DNA of 64,000 nt. It comes from Gammaproteobacteria bacterium (GTDB lineage Bacteria > Pseudomonadota > Gammaproteobacteria > Competibacterales > Competibacteraceae). How positions within the stretch are numbered: the stretch's first letter is position 1; each line of letters begins with the position of its first letter. Position numbers and translations under genes: made by a program. Location: positions 62,001 through 126,000 of the forward strand of contig JACKNC010000003.1 of assembly GCA_024235095.1 (NCBI GenBank). The letters are read 5' to 3'. The notes under the pieces are model-generated. The model saw only the letters and a list, made by a program, of their open reading frames with translations. It had not been told where the DNA came from and did no database searches. Below, in pieces: positions 26,254-35,603 of the stretch.

Positions 26254-27511
26254 ATGATTTTTACCCAGCCACTGCCGTTCATCAATGAATTTGTTGAACT
26301 ATTGGATCAGGGGATTCGAGAATGCGCCCTGCATCACCAGCTGTCGATCGCCCAGCGTTACTGGTTAAGCTTTTGCTTGATGGGCATCCTGCTGTCGCAG
26401 CAAGTCTGCTGGGCGGCGTTTGAACGCGTGGGTTTAAAGGGCTATTCGCAAGCGGCATTATCGTGGATGTTTCGACGCAGCAAGGTGCTGTGGCCGTTGC
26501 TGTTTCATGTGAGCATCCTGCTGATTTTGAAGAAGTATGGGACCACGGAGGAGGTATTGGTCGGGGACGATAGCGATCGTCAGCGGGCAAAAGTGACGAA
26601 ACGGATTTTCAAGACGCACCAGATTTTCGATAAAAAGACCGGGGGCTGGTTTAATGGTCAGACGGTGGTGTTGCTCTATCGGGTGACGGCCGAGGTTAGC
26701 TTGCCGGTGGGGTTTGCGTTCTATCAACCGGACCCAGTGATCGCGACCTGGAAGAAAACTGATGCAGCCCTGAAAAAGCAGGAGGTCAAGAAAGCGGCCC
26801 GGCCGGCGAAACCGGTACCAAATCCGGCCTATCCGAGTAAATTGGACATCCTGATCAACCTGTTACGGAAGTTTTCGTGTTATCATCCGACCGTTCGGGT
26901 GAAGGCGGTGCTGGCGGATGCGTTATACGGCAGCGCGGAGTGGATGAATCGGGTCATGGCCCAGTGGCCGCAGACGCAAGTCATCAGTCAACTCCAGAAG
27001 ACGCAGCAGGTGCGGTTTCGCCAGCGCACCCTGACCGTGGCACAGTATTTTGCGACGTATCCCGGGGTGGCCCACACCCTGCGCTTCCGCGGTGGTGAAG
27101 CCATCACCGTGATCTTGGGGAGTGCGCGGCTGTACGTCGGCGCCCACGAGCAAAAACGCTTATCCCGGTGAGGAAGAGTATCGGTATTTAGTGGCCAGTG
27201 ACCTGAGTTGGCGCGCGATCGATATCGCGTCGGCGTATACCCTGCGATGGCTGGTTGAGGTTTTCTTTGAGGACTGAAAGTTACATGAAGGATGGGGGCA
27301 GTTGGCCCCGCAGTGGGACGCAGGGGGGGTCAAGCCGCGGCCTGACCCTGAGCCTGCGGTTGGACACGCCCTCCTCCTTCATCCCCAACAACAAGCCCGC
27401 CTGGAAAACCGGCGCCCCGCGTGTACCGTGGGGAGCCTGCAACCGTACGCCCGGATGGAAACGCTGATCAACGCTTTGACTGTCAAGACCGCCGATGATG
27501 GGATGTGGTAA
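26254..27511 (+). pseudogene. Decayed IS4/IS701-type transposase
   Basis: The first part (26254-27171) reads as a DDE transposase with LVGDDSDRQRAK (first Asp) and VLADALYGSAEW (second Asp). At about 27150, in a run CAAAAACG, the frame shifts: the continuation NAYPGEEEYRYLVASD runs in the next frame to LRWLVEVFFED, which carries the catalytic Glu, then a TGA stands where the family has Trp, and KLHEGWGQLAPQ continues to 27511. One frameshift and one nonsense codon therefore inactivate it. No clear terminal repeats were found. It lies 12 bases before the start of the MscS fusion gene and may have replaced its promoter region. Confidence 0.8.
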
Positions 27512-27522
27512 ACACTGAGTTC

Positions 27523-30483
27523 ATGAAAAACGTTGGCGCCCTGCGCAAACTCAGCCACTGGGCATCGTTGCAATCCCGGTCGCGCACCCCGTTGTTTATC
27601 GCGCTGGGCGCCGGGTTGTTGATCATCGTGGCGATCATCGGGTCTTGGGGTGCAGGCGTTCTCATCGACTCGTTTTCGAAGCCTTCGCTGAAAGCGGAGC
27701 CGATCAGGATTGCCGTGGCTAACGCCTTCAGTGGGCCGAATGCCGCTGCCGGCATCGCCATGTTGCGCGGCGCGCAACTGCTCATTGATAAAATCAACGC
27801 TGAGGGTGGCGTTCACGGTCATCCTCTGGCGCTCCAGCCGTTCGACGATGTGCGTAATGCGCAACAAGCCGAGCGCGTCGCGGAACAGATCGGCCTCAGT
27901 CCGGATATCGTGGCGGTGATCGGTCATGGCTCCAGCACCGCCTCGCGCGCTGCCGGCTCGCTGTACCGATTGTACAAAGTGCCGGCGGTCACGCCGACCT
28001 CGACCAATCCCAATGTGACGCAGTTCAACCCCTGGTACTTCCGCGTTATTTTTAACGATGACTTGCAGGCGAACATCCTGGCGCATTACATCAAATCGGT
28101 CCTGAATTTCCGGTCCGTAGCCGTTGTGCGCTTGGCGGACGCTTACGCCGCCACCTTGAATCGAACGTTTGAGTTCACTGCAGACGCCATCGGGTTGCGC
28201 GTCCGCTCCTCGATCGTGTTGTCAGAACAACCCCGGCCCGAAGAGATCGACCAGGCAGTGTCGCAGTTAGCGGCGGATAACAAAATACAGGCCATCTTAT
28301 TAATTCTGCGTCCCTCTCAGGCCAAGCCCCTGGTGCATGCCCTGCGCCAACGCGGCGTTACTGCGCAACTGCTGGGCAGCGACTCGCTGGCCTTGGCGGG
28401 GTTTAGCGCAGAACCGACCCCGGAATCGGCTGCTGATCGTGAACCTTCGCTACACTTTACCGAAGGCATGTATATCGCCGCGCCCTTCATTCCCGATACA
28501 GCGACCGCGGCAGCCCGGCAATTTATCCGCGATTATGCAGCAATCTATCAGGAAAACCCGGTGTGGAGCGCGATTTACGCTTATGACAGCGCGCAGGTGA
28601 TCGCCGAAGCGCTGCGGCGATTGCCGGCGATCGATGGGGTTGATGTCCCAAGTCTGCGTCAGGCGGTGCGTGATCAACTCGCGGCGATGGATTCACCGGC
28701 GCGCGCCGCTTTGGGTCTGATGGGGCCGCTGTATTTCGATGCGGAAGGCGATGCGATTCGACCGGTTTACATCGCCCGCGCCAAGAATGGACATGTGACC
28801 CCCGCGACCCGCCAGTTGCAGTTCGTTCAGGACCCGGAGCAAGTCAGCGCCTTGCGGGCGCAGGGCGAGAACATCATTGATCTGGGCGACAGCCTGTTGC
28901 AGATCGTCCAGGTGGTTTATACCGGCATTCATTGGAACAAACTGTATGCGATCGACGAAAAGACGCGCACTTTTGCCGCCGATGTGGATGTGTGGTTTCG
29001 CTATAGCGGCGCGCTGGACATCGAAAACATTGTGTTTCCCGACGCGGTGACGCCGATCCGCTTGGCGAAGCCCAGCGTAACCCGGGATCTGTTCGGCGAG
29101 CACTATCGAGCGTTCCGGGTCCAGGGAACTTTTCACTACATCACCACGCACCGGAACCTGATCGACGGCAACGAAGATTTTACCCTTCAGTTTCATCACG
29201 CCTATCTGGATCACAATCGACTGGTCTTCGTTACCGACAGCCAGAACATGGGCTTGCGCGAAGGACACCGAGGATGGGGGCAAATTCTGCGTGCAGAGCA
29301 AGTGCTGGCGGCTGATTCCGGCTGGGTGATCAAGGACGGTGCGGTCTATCAGGAAATCCATAACCGCAGCACACTCGGCGATCCGCTGTTTCGGAGGATT
29401 GTGTTGCCGTACTCGCATTTCTACGCTCGCATCCAGGGTCATCAGGCGGAAGTCTCCTTGCGACGCCAACTCGCCCGGATTTTGCCCGATCAGTTTAGTG
29501 GATCGTGGTTTACCTTCTTCAGTATTCTGTTTTTCGTGAGCTGGACGCCCTGGCTACAACGCCGCGTTCCGGTGTCCATGGTTTTGCTGCGGCTGTTGGC
29601 CAGCGCCTGTCTGCTGTACCTGCTGGAATACCTTTTTAATAGCTTGTATGCCGAACGCCTGGAACTCTATCAGCTGGAATTGATGTTACTTTTCTTCAAG
29701 AGCCTGTGGTGGTTGTTGCCGGCGCTCTGCGTGGTTGCGCTGCTGCCACCGCTGGTCTGGCGTCCCATTGAACGGCAGACGCACTATCCCGTCCCGAATG
29801 TCGCCCGAACCTTCGTCAATTTGGTGGTTTTCGGGATAGCCGGCGTGTGCATTCTCGCGTTTGTGTTTGACCGGCCACTGACCACGATTTGGGCCGCTTC
29901 TGGATTGTTGACGTTGATTCTGGGCATCGCCCTGCAAAATTTGATTCTCGATGCATTTAGCGGCCTGGTGTTGAATCTGGAACGACCGTTCACTTTGTCG
30001 CAGTGGATCGGCATCGCGACCCGTTGGTACGGGCGGCAGTTCGGGCGCGTTGAGGAATTGAACTGGCGCACCACCCGGATCTGGACCCGGGATAACAATC
30101 TGGTGGTGATTCCCAACAGTGTGATCAGCAATGCAGTGATCACCAACTATTCCCGTCCCACCTATCCCAGCCGGATGGAGATCCCGGTCGTGCTGGAATT
30201 TTCCGTGCCGGTTGAACGCGCCCAGCAGGTGTTGGAGAACAGCGTTCGGCAGGTGGTCGCGACTGGCGTGTTATTAGCAGACCAGCCGATCCGCGTCGTG
30301 GTCGATACGCTGGAAAGCTACGGCGTTCGTTACAAACTACAGGTTTATCATCATCCGGAACGAGTTTCTCCCGAGATGGTCAAGACTGCGGTGAACCGGG
30401 CGATTATGGCGGGGCTACAGGCGGAAGGACTTCAGGTCGCCTTGCCGCTGGAACCGTGGTTAATGCGGCGAGGGTTCGGCTAG
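27523..30483 (+). CDS. Periplasmic-binding-domain / beta-sandwich / MscS channel fusion
   Basis: 986 residues from the ATG at 27523 (a GTG at 27505 is possible). Order: one membrane anchor (about 20-45), a type I periplasmic binding fold like branched-chain amino-acid receptors (about 55-440; IRIAVANAFSGPNAAAG, VAVIGHGSSTASRAAG, PTSTNPNVT, VVRLADAYAATLNRTFE), a beta-rich module (about 465-640; LYAIDEKTRTFAADVDVWFR and FTLQFHHAYLDHNRLVFVTD) that recalls the ligand-binding sandwich of pentameric ligand-gated channels, then four to five membrane helices and a MscS domain (GLLTLILGIALQNLILDAFS pore helix, LERPFTLSQWI, WRTTRIWTRDNNLVVIPNS). It should be an inner membrane channel with a large periplasmic sensor. 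Gating by a ligand is inferred, not shown. Confidence 0.82.
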   Translation: MKNVGALRKLSHWASLQSRSRTPLFIALGAGLLIIVAIIGSWGAGVLIDSFSKPSLKAEPIRIAVANAFSGPNAAAGIAMLRGAQLLIDKINAEGGVHGHPLALQPFDDVRNAQQAERVAEQIGLSPDIVAVIGHGSSTASRAAGSLYRLYKVPAVTPTSTNPNVTQFNPWYFRVIFNDDLQANILAHYIKSVLNFRSVAVVRLADAYAATLNRTFEFTADAIGLRVRSSIVLSEQPRPEEIDQAVSQLAADNKIQAILLILRPSQAKPLVHALRQRGVTAQLLGSDSLALAGFSAEPTPESAADREPSLHFTEGMYIAAPFIPDTATAAARQFIRDYAAIYQENPVWSAIYAYDSAQVIAEALRRLPAIDGVDVPSLRQAVRDQLAAMDSPARAALGLMGPLYFDAEGDAIRPVYIARAKNGHVTPATRQLQFVQDPEQVSALRAQGENIIDLGDSLLQIVQVVYTGIHWNKLYAIDEKTRTFAADVDVWFRYSGALDIENIVFPDAVTPIRLAKPSVTRDLFGEHYRAFRVQGTFHYITTHRNLIDGNEDFTLQFHHAYLDHNRLVFVTDSQNMGLREGHRGWGQILRAEQVLAADSGWVIKDGAVYQEIHNRSTLGDPLFRRIVLPYSHFYARIQGHQAEVSLRRQLARILPDQFSGSWFTFFSILFFVSWTPWLQRRVPVSMVLLRLLASACLLYLLEYLFNSLYAERLELYQLELMLLFFKSLWWLLPALCVVALLPPLVWRPIERQTHYPVPNVARTFVNLVVFGIAGVCILAFVFDRPLTTIWAASGLLTLILGIALQNLILDAFSGLVLNLERPFTLSQWIGIATRWYGRQFGRVEELNWRTTRIWTRDNNLVVIPNSVISNAVITNYSRPTYPSRMEIPVVLEFSVPVERAQQVLENSVRQVVATGVLLADQPIRVVVDTLESYGVRYKLQVYHHPERVSPEMVKTAVNRAIMAGLQAEGLQVALPLEPWLMRRGFG

Positions 30484-30629
30484 TAGTTCAAGAGGCGACC
30501 CGATCTCCGGCTTGATGGAGAAGAACGTCGATTTAGCAATTAACATGCCAGCAAAAGCGTGAAAATCGTTAACTCGGCTAGGTCTGGGTTCTCGTCGAAT
30601 ATGCGATGTGCCTTTTGTCTTTTTGAAAA

Positions 30630-30660
30630 CCCCGCCGCAAGCGGCGGAGTTCTTTACTCT
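30630..30660 (-). terminator. Bidirectional terminator between MscS fusion and citrate synthase
   Basis: CCGCCGC and GCGGCGG form a perfect 7-bp stem at 30632-30647 with an AA turn. On the minus strand the stem is followed by GGTTTTCAAAAAG, a reasonable U-tract for ending the citrate synthase message 22 bases after its stop; on the plus strand AGTTCTTTACT follows, which is weaker. Confidence 0.7.
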
Positions 30661-30681
30661 CCAGAATCGCAGCGCAATCCG

Positions 30682-31968
30682 TTACCGCTTTTCAATCGAC
30701 ACATAATCCTGGATAGCGTTACCGGTATAGATCTGCCGTGGCCGGTGCAAGCGAGCCTTGGTATTGTCATGAATTTCCTTCCAATTGGCGATCCAGCCGG
30801 GCATTCGGCCTATGGCGAACATCACGGTAAACATGTTGAGCGGAATACCCATGGCGCGCAAAATGATGCCGCTGTAGAAATCTACGTTCGGGTAGAGCTT
30901 GCGTTCTATAAAATAGGGATCGTTTAATGCCACATCTTCCAGTTCGCCAGCAATCTCCAGCAGCGGATCCTTGACATTCAGTTTGGCCAGCACCTTGTCC
31001 GCCGCCGCCTTGAGAATCTTGGAGCGTGGATCGAAGTTCTTATAGACCCGGTGACCAAAACCCATCAACCGCAACTTGGAATCCTTGGCTTTAACTTTGG
31101 TGACATAGTCGGACACGCTCATGCCGGATTGATTGATGAATTCCAGCATTTCCACGACCGCCACATTCGCGCCGCCATGCAGCGGCCCCCACAGGGCGCA
31201 GACTCCAGCCGCACAACTGGCGAACATGTTAGCGCCGCTGGAAGCGACCATCCGCACTGTGCTGGTCGAACAATTCTGTTCATGGTCGGCATGCAGAATC
31301 AAAAACAGCGAGAGGGCGCGAGTGATCTCCCGATCCGGCACATATTCCCGATAAGGCAGGGAAAACATCATGTGCAAAAAGTTATTGCAATAACTGAATT
31401 CGGGGTGGGGATACATCAGTGGTTGGCCAATCGACATCTTGTAACTGGCTGCGGCGACGGTGCGCACCTTGGAGATGATCCGCGCCGCTGCCCGCTCCAG
31501 AGTCGTTTCATCCTCGATCTCCATCATTTCCGGCTCATAGCAGCTCATGGCATTGATCATCGCCGAGAGAATGGCCATCGGAGGCGCGTTGGGCGGAAAT
31601 CCCTCGAAATGATTGCGCAAGCTCTCATGCAACATTTCATTCGTGGTCAGCCGCGCCCGGAAGCGTTGTAATTCTTCGGGTGTAGGAAGGCGGCCCCAGA
31701 TCACCAGCCAGGCGGTTTCAATAAAGGAACCCTTTTCGGCCAGTTGTTCAATCGGGATGCCGCGATAGCGCAGTATGCCCTTGTCGCCATCAATGAAGGT
31801 AATGTCCGAGGTGCAGGAACCGGTGTTGCCATACCCCTCGTCCAGAGTGATCAAACCCGTCCGGTCACGCAAAGTGGTGATGTCGATCGCCCGTTCTTTT
31901 TCAGTTCCCTCGATGATCGGGAATTCATAGGACTTTCCTTCCAGTTCGATACGGCAGTTTTGGCTCAT
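30682..31968 (-). CDS. gltA: Citrate synthase (type II)
   Basis: 428 residues from the ATG at 31968; AGGAG lies 8 bases upstream. It condenses oxaloacetate and acetyl-CoA in the TCA cycle. Signatures: LEGKSYEFPIIEGTEKERAI at the N-terminus of the hexameric, NADH-sensitive Gram-negative type, catalytic His in WGPLHGGANVAV, His in LMGFGHRVYKNFDPR and Asp in YPNVDFYSG. Length is normal and no residue appears missing. It is monocistronic, with a 413-base region upstream and a terminator just downstream. Confidence 0.96.
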   Translation of the reverse strand: MSQNCRIELEGKSYEFPIIEGTEKERAIDITTLRDRTGLITLDEGYGNTGSCTSDITFIDGDKGILRYRGIPIEQLAEKGSFIETAWLVIWGRLPTPEELQRFRARLTTNEMLHESLRNHFEGFPPNAPPMAILSAMINAMSCYEPEMMEIEDETTLERAAARIISKVRTVAAASYKMSIGQPLMYPHPEFSYCNNFLHMMFSLPYREYVPDREITRALSLFLILHADHEQNCSTSTVRMVASSGANMFASCAAGVCALWGPLHGGANVAVVEMLEFINQSGMSVSDYVTKVKAKDSKLRLMGFGHRVYKNFDPRSKILKAAADKVLAKLNVKDPLLEIAGELEDVALNDPYFIERKLYPNVDFYSGIILRAMGIPLNMFTVMFAIGRMPGWIANWKEIHDNTKARLHRPRQIYTGNAIQDYVSIEKR

Positions 31969-32381
31969 GGCTAGGCTCCTAGGATTGGAATAGAGTGAGT
32001 TGTTTGGCAAAGCCTGATCATGGAGTCGATTTTTCTCGCTCCGTATGATTGCACAGTTCTTTTGGAGGCCGATCAGTCCTGTTGCGCCTTTTGGGTCAGT
32101 CCCAGGCATCTTGGGAAGATTATACAGGGGCAACGCGCGTTGCATAACTGGAACCTTGTGGATTTCCACATATAATCGAATAGTTATTAGATAATTTTAA
32201 TATTATCTAATAATAACAAAATCTTATAGATAAGCGCGAAACCCCCCTCTTTGAAAAAGGGGGGCTAGGGGGGATTTTGATCCGCTCCAGGAGGGTTTGG
32301 CGTCGTTGGGCGGGCGATCATCGATGACCCCAAGCGCGCTATCACCAGGGCCTGTCTCTACGGTCCGCAAGTCCAGCGGAG
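31969..32381. promoter_or_regulatory. Citrate synthase upstream region with perfect AT palindrome
   Basis: 413 bases hold no gene. At 32184-32195 and 32202-32213 TTATTAGATAAT and its exact complement form a 12-bp inverted repeat with a 6-base spacer, a plausible regulator site or terminator-like hairpin in very AT-rich DNA. At 32238-32276 CCCCCCTCTTTG, AAAAAGGGGGG and GGGGGGATTTT form a C/G-rich dyad typical of dispersed intergenic repeats. The region upstream of gltA (31980-32180) presumably holds its promoter, but I could not pick -35/-10 boxes with confidence. Confidence 0.45.
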
Positions 32382-33557
32382 TTATGCCGATTGCGCGGAG
32401 GGGTATGTGTTCCGGATTGAGCCATGTCCGCCCCGAGATCCGCAAAAAAAGTCCCGAGCTGCGCGTTCCATGCGGTTGAACATCGCCTTGTATAGCTCAC
32501 AGTAGGGGTCTTTTTCAAACAGGGAGCCATGTACAGTGTAAGTTCGTACCGGGCAACCGCCGTGACAGAGTGATAAATAATTGCAGTTGAGGCAGTCACG
32601 CTGGATAAGTTGAATCGGTCGTTCGTTGAATTGCTGACGGGCGGGACTATTGCGCAACAATTCGCCAAAGTTGTCCGATTCAAAAATGTTCCCGTAGTGA
32701 TATTCAGGATAACTGGTCACCCAGCAATCGCATTGCGCCACGTAACCCCGAGCGTCAATCGAGACCAGTGCGTTGGCGCAATTGTCACCCCAAATGCAAG
32801 GCAGTGTCGCTGATTCATGACTGAAATACTGGAGGAGGGCGTCCAGGGGTCCAACTCGCACCCCTTGATGGTAGCCGCGCTCCAACCAGACTTCAGCCAA
32901 ATCCGTGTAAAAGCGATTGAGTTTCTGCACTTCCTTCACCGGCAATTCTTTTTTGACGCTGCTTGCTTCGCCGCCGGGGAAGGGCGTATTGACCTGGAAA
33001 TCGGTAATGCCCAATTCATCGACGAAATGGGTGTAGAACCGTTCGGCACCGATGTCCAAGGTAGCCTGATTCGGCACCGCAATGACCTGCACATCGATAC
33101 CCGCTGCCCGCGCTTCCCGCACCCGTTTGCCCCAGATTTCGTTATAGCTCTCCGGCCCCTGGCCAAGGAGTCTGCGGTGCAGGTTGGGGTAGTCCAGCGA
33201 GGTGCCCACGGAATTGCCGAACATTTTGGCAATGATTGAATTCCAGCGGGAACTGTAAGCCAGCATATTGCTTTGCAGGCTGTGAAAGACTTGTTTGCCG
33301 CGCGCTTCGGCTTCCCGCTGGATCAAATCGTGAGCCTGCTCGTACCAGCTCGGCGGCAGTAACATGGCTTCCCCGCCCTGCCAATAGATCGTCACTGCCG
33401 ATAGCGACTTCTCCACCATATAGTCCAGCACTTTGCGCATAATCTCGCCCAGGCGATCGAGCGTCAACCGGTCAGTGGTTTTGTTCTCGAAACAGTATTC
33501 GCAATCTGCATTACATTGCAGGGTGGAGAGCAGGATCAATGAAAAGTGATTTTTCAT
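32382..33557 (-). CDS. Radical SAM/SPASM protein, anaerobic sulfatase maturase-like
   Basis: 391 residues. The CNADCEYC motif at 15-22 binds the radical SAM 4Fe-4S cluster, and the C-terminal SPASM region has clusters of Cys (CIWGDNC, CDCW, CLNCNYLSLCHGGCPV) for auxiliary clusters. IYWQGGEAML is the GGE motif contacting SAM. Such enzymes mature sulfatases or modify ribosomal peptides. No sulfatase and no convincing small precursor peptide gene was found within the flanking 1 kb on either side, so the substrate is open. The gene stands alone with the dispersed repeat upstream of its start. Confidence 0.82.
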   Translation of the reverse strand: MKNHFSLILLSTLQCNADCEYCFENKTTDRLTLDRLGEIMRKVLDYMVEKSLSAVTIYWQGGEAMLLPPSWYEQAHDLIQREAEARGKQVFHSLQSNMLAYSSRWNSIIAKMFGNSVGTSLDYPNLHRRLLGQGPESYNEIWGKRVREARAAGIDVQVIAVPNQATLDIGAERFYTHFVDELGITDFQVNTPFPGGEASSVKKELPVKEVQKLNRFYTDLAEVWLERGYHQGVRVGPLDALLQYFSHESATLPCIWGDNCANALVSIDARGYVAQCDCWVTSYPEYHYGNIFESDNFGELLRNSPARQQFNERPIQLIQRDCLNCNYLSLCHGGCPVRTYTVHGSLFEKDPYCELYKAMFNRMERAARDFFCGSRGGHGSIRNTYPSAQSA

Positions 33558-33591
33558 GGGGAGGGTTCCTTAAAAACGGAAGGCAACCTTA

Positions 33592-33670
33592 ATATAGAAG
33601 CTTCAGGCGTCAGGTTTCAGGTATCAAGAAAGGAAACAGGGAATTGCTTCTGAATTTGTCCGGTTTCCAT
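33592..33670. repeat. Dispersed intergenic repeat, copy 2
   Basis: Partner of the repeat at 17190-17261. It lies between the start of the radical SAM gene and the IS1-like element, and contains a short local duplication TTCAGGCGTCAGG / TTCAGGTATCAAG that copy 1 lacks. Confidence 0.6.
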
Positions 33671-33704
33671 GCGGAAAGACAATAGCAGGCGTTGTCTAAA
33701 GTCG

Positions 33705-35009
33705 GGTGGTGTCCCTCAGTTTACGTGATGAGCATCGTCGAGTGCGGGGAACAAGTGTTTGATGGTTTCCAAGGTATTCAGAAACGGTGCGGGTACCCGA
33801 AAGCCCAGCAACTCCGCCGTGGTCCAGATATGATCGGTCATCCCCGCCGCCATGGCCGGCGTGACAGGCCGCCATTTACGGGGCGATCCGTTGCCTCGGG
33901 TCGGTTCCGGGGTGGGCAATTCCTCACGCAGGCTCAGGTGGGGCAAGCAGAAATGGTAGTAAGCCAACGACAGCCACACCTGCTTTTCCATCCACGACCG
34001 TTGCTTGGAAAACGCGGTCGTCTTGCGAGCCAACCGCCGATTGTGTTCGCGCCAGGCCAGGTTATCCCGCTCCACAAAGCTCGTGTTGATCGTCGTGCTG
34101 GTGGCGGATGCGGCCAATCGCGCCTGAAGCTCGTCCGCGCTTCCCCAGACCCTCTTACGGGTCACCTCGACCACCCGTCCTTTTTCACGTCGCTTAACCA
34201 CTTGAGCATACAGCAAATTCGGCGGTGGGCGGCACCGTGGGGCCGGATATCGTCCTCGCGTCCCTTGGCGCTCGGGCTGATACCATTCCCCATAGGCATG
34301 GAGCAAGGCGCTGGGATAGCCCGGCCATTGGTCGCTAGTAAAGAAGGGGACGTGATCGTCGGTCACATACACCACGCGCTCCAGGAGCAGGTTCGCCTGA
34401 GCCTGCGTGCGCTGGCCCACGACAAACCCTACCACCAGGCGCCATTCGGGCGCAAAGGCGACCCACACCCAAGCATCGCCATCCGTCTCGCACCATTGCT
34501 GCGCCATCGGCAGATTCTGGTCCTTGGTATGGACAAAGCTCCACAATTCATCCAGTTGACACTCGGTCACCGTCAGCTCGCGCCAATGGGACAAAACCAC
34601 CAAACGACATTGCTGGGCGGCCCGAGTCAACCACGCACAAACCGTATCCTTGTCGATCTGGACGATTCGTGCCGTACCCTGGATGGAATTTCCCTCCGCC
34701 AACGCCCGCATCGCCAGTTCGAAAACGGCGGGGTCGGCCTCGAGGTCAAAATACGCAGTTCCGTACGTCAAGGACACTCTCCTCCCGCACGAACGACACA
34801 ACGCCTGCTTTTTCCCGTGACTGGAACCATTTTTGACCAACAACCCTTGACCAAAGGGCCGACCGTAGTGGTGACAGGAACGATTGGGGCAGTAGAGCGT
34901 TTCCCACTTCATAAGATCCCCGGTCAGTGATTAACACCACAATCACAATGAGGATACATGTTGTCGTCGTCACTGGCTTAGCTCATCACGTAAACTGAGG
35001 GACACCACC
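33705..35009 (-). mobile_element. Complete IS1-like insertion sequence, copy 1
   Basis: 1305 bases. The first 29 bases (33705-33733, starting GGTGGTGTCCCTCAGTTTAC) are the exact reverse complement of the last 29 (34981-35009). The target duplication TAAAGTCG is at 33697-33704 and 35010-35017, so insertion was recent and simple. Ends beginning GGT and an 8-bp duplication fit the IS1 family, in its single-ORF form. Confidence 0.92.
33716..34912 (-). CDS. IS1-family transposase (single ORF)
   Basis: 398 residues. N-terminal zinc-binding segment with CPNRSCHHYG and CRSCGRRV, a helix-turn-helix part (GTARIVQIDKDTVCAWL), then the DDE-type catalytic half: CQLDELWSFVHTK (first Asp), FFTSDQWPGY (second Asp) and NTSFVERDNLAWREHNRRL (Glu). 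Unlike classical IS1, no frameshift separates two ORFs. The frame is intact, so this copy may be active. It nearly fills the element. Confidence 0.9.
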   Translation of the reverse strand: MKWETLYCPNRSCHHYGRPFGQGLLVKNGSSHGKKQALCRSCGRRVSLTYGTAYFDLEADPAVFELAMRALAEGNSIQGTARIVQIDKDTVCAWLTRAAQQCRLVVLSHWRELTVTECQLDELWSFVHTKDQNLPMAQQWCETDGDAWVWVAFAPEWRLVVGFVVGQRTQAQANLLLERVVYVTDDHVPFFTSDQWPGYPSALLHAYGEWYQPERQGTRGRYPAPRCRPPPNLLYAQVVKRREKGRVVEVTRKRVWGSADELQARLAASATSTTINTSFVERDNLAWREHNRRLARKTTAFSKQRSWMEKQVWLSLAYYHFCLPHLSLREELPTPEPTRGNGSPRKWRPVTPAMAAGMTDHIWTTAELLGFRVPAPFLNTLETIKHLFPALDDAHHVN

Positions 35010-35603
35010 TAAAGTCGTTGAAGGTTACTTTTCCAATCTTCCATTGCTTCAACTTTTGGTAGTGTCCCTCAACTGCTGTGGTGAACCTAGATGCTACTTT
35101 GATCATGCTGGGGCATCCGCCTCTGAGCTATGGTACTCAGCGGGGAGATCAGCATGGAGTGGGAGTCGTTGTATTGCCCAAACCGGAACTGCCGTCACTA
35201 TGGAAAGCCCTTTAAAACAGGACAGTTGATCAAAGATGGGAGTAGCCGTGGTCATCCAAGAGCGCTCTGCCGAGCGTGCGGGAGACATGTCGTCTTGAGT
35301 TATGGAACGGCCTATTGTGGTTTGGATGCTGAACCCGCCGTTTTCGAATTGGCGGTACGCGCACTGGCGGAGGGGACTTCGCTGCGGGCGACCGCCCGGA
35401 TTGTCCTGACGGACAAAGATACGGTGTGTGCCTGGTTGGACCGGGCGGCGCGCCAGTGTCGGCGGGTGATGCTCTATCTGTGGCATGATTTACATGTACT
35501 CCTCAGTCGTAAGTTCTCGGTCTAATCGTCGAACAAGACCGCCCCTGACTGAAGGTTAATCAGCCAAGAATACATTATTTAACCGAGTGATTTGAGCAAG
35601 GAT

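Noticed and set aside
26097..26288. 63-residue plus-strand frame before the decayed transposase
   Set aside because: It overlaps the transposase start in another frame and has no motif.
27100..27180. Programmed frameshift in the transposase at 26-27.5 kb
   Set aside because: The AAAAA run is not a standard slippery heptamer in phase and a nonsense codon follows, so decay is the simpler reading.
31980..32381. Search for a ribosomal-peptide precursor beside the radical SAM gene
   Set aside because: Short frames in this region lack a leader-core pattern or ribosome site and overlap a C/G-rich repeat.
33692..34930. 412-residue plus-strand frame
   Set aside because: It is the antisense of the intact IS1-family transposase, rich in Arg/Pro/His with no domain pattern.
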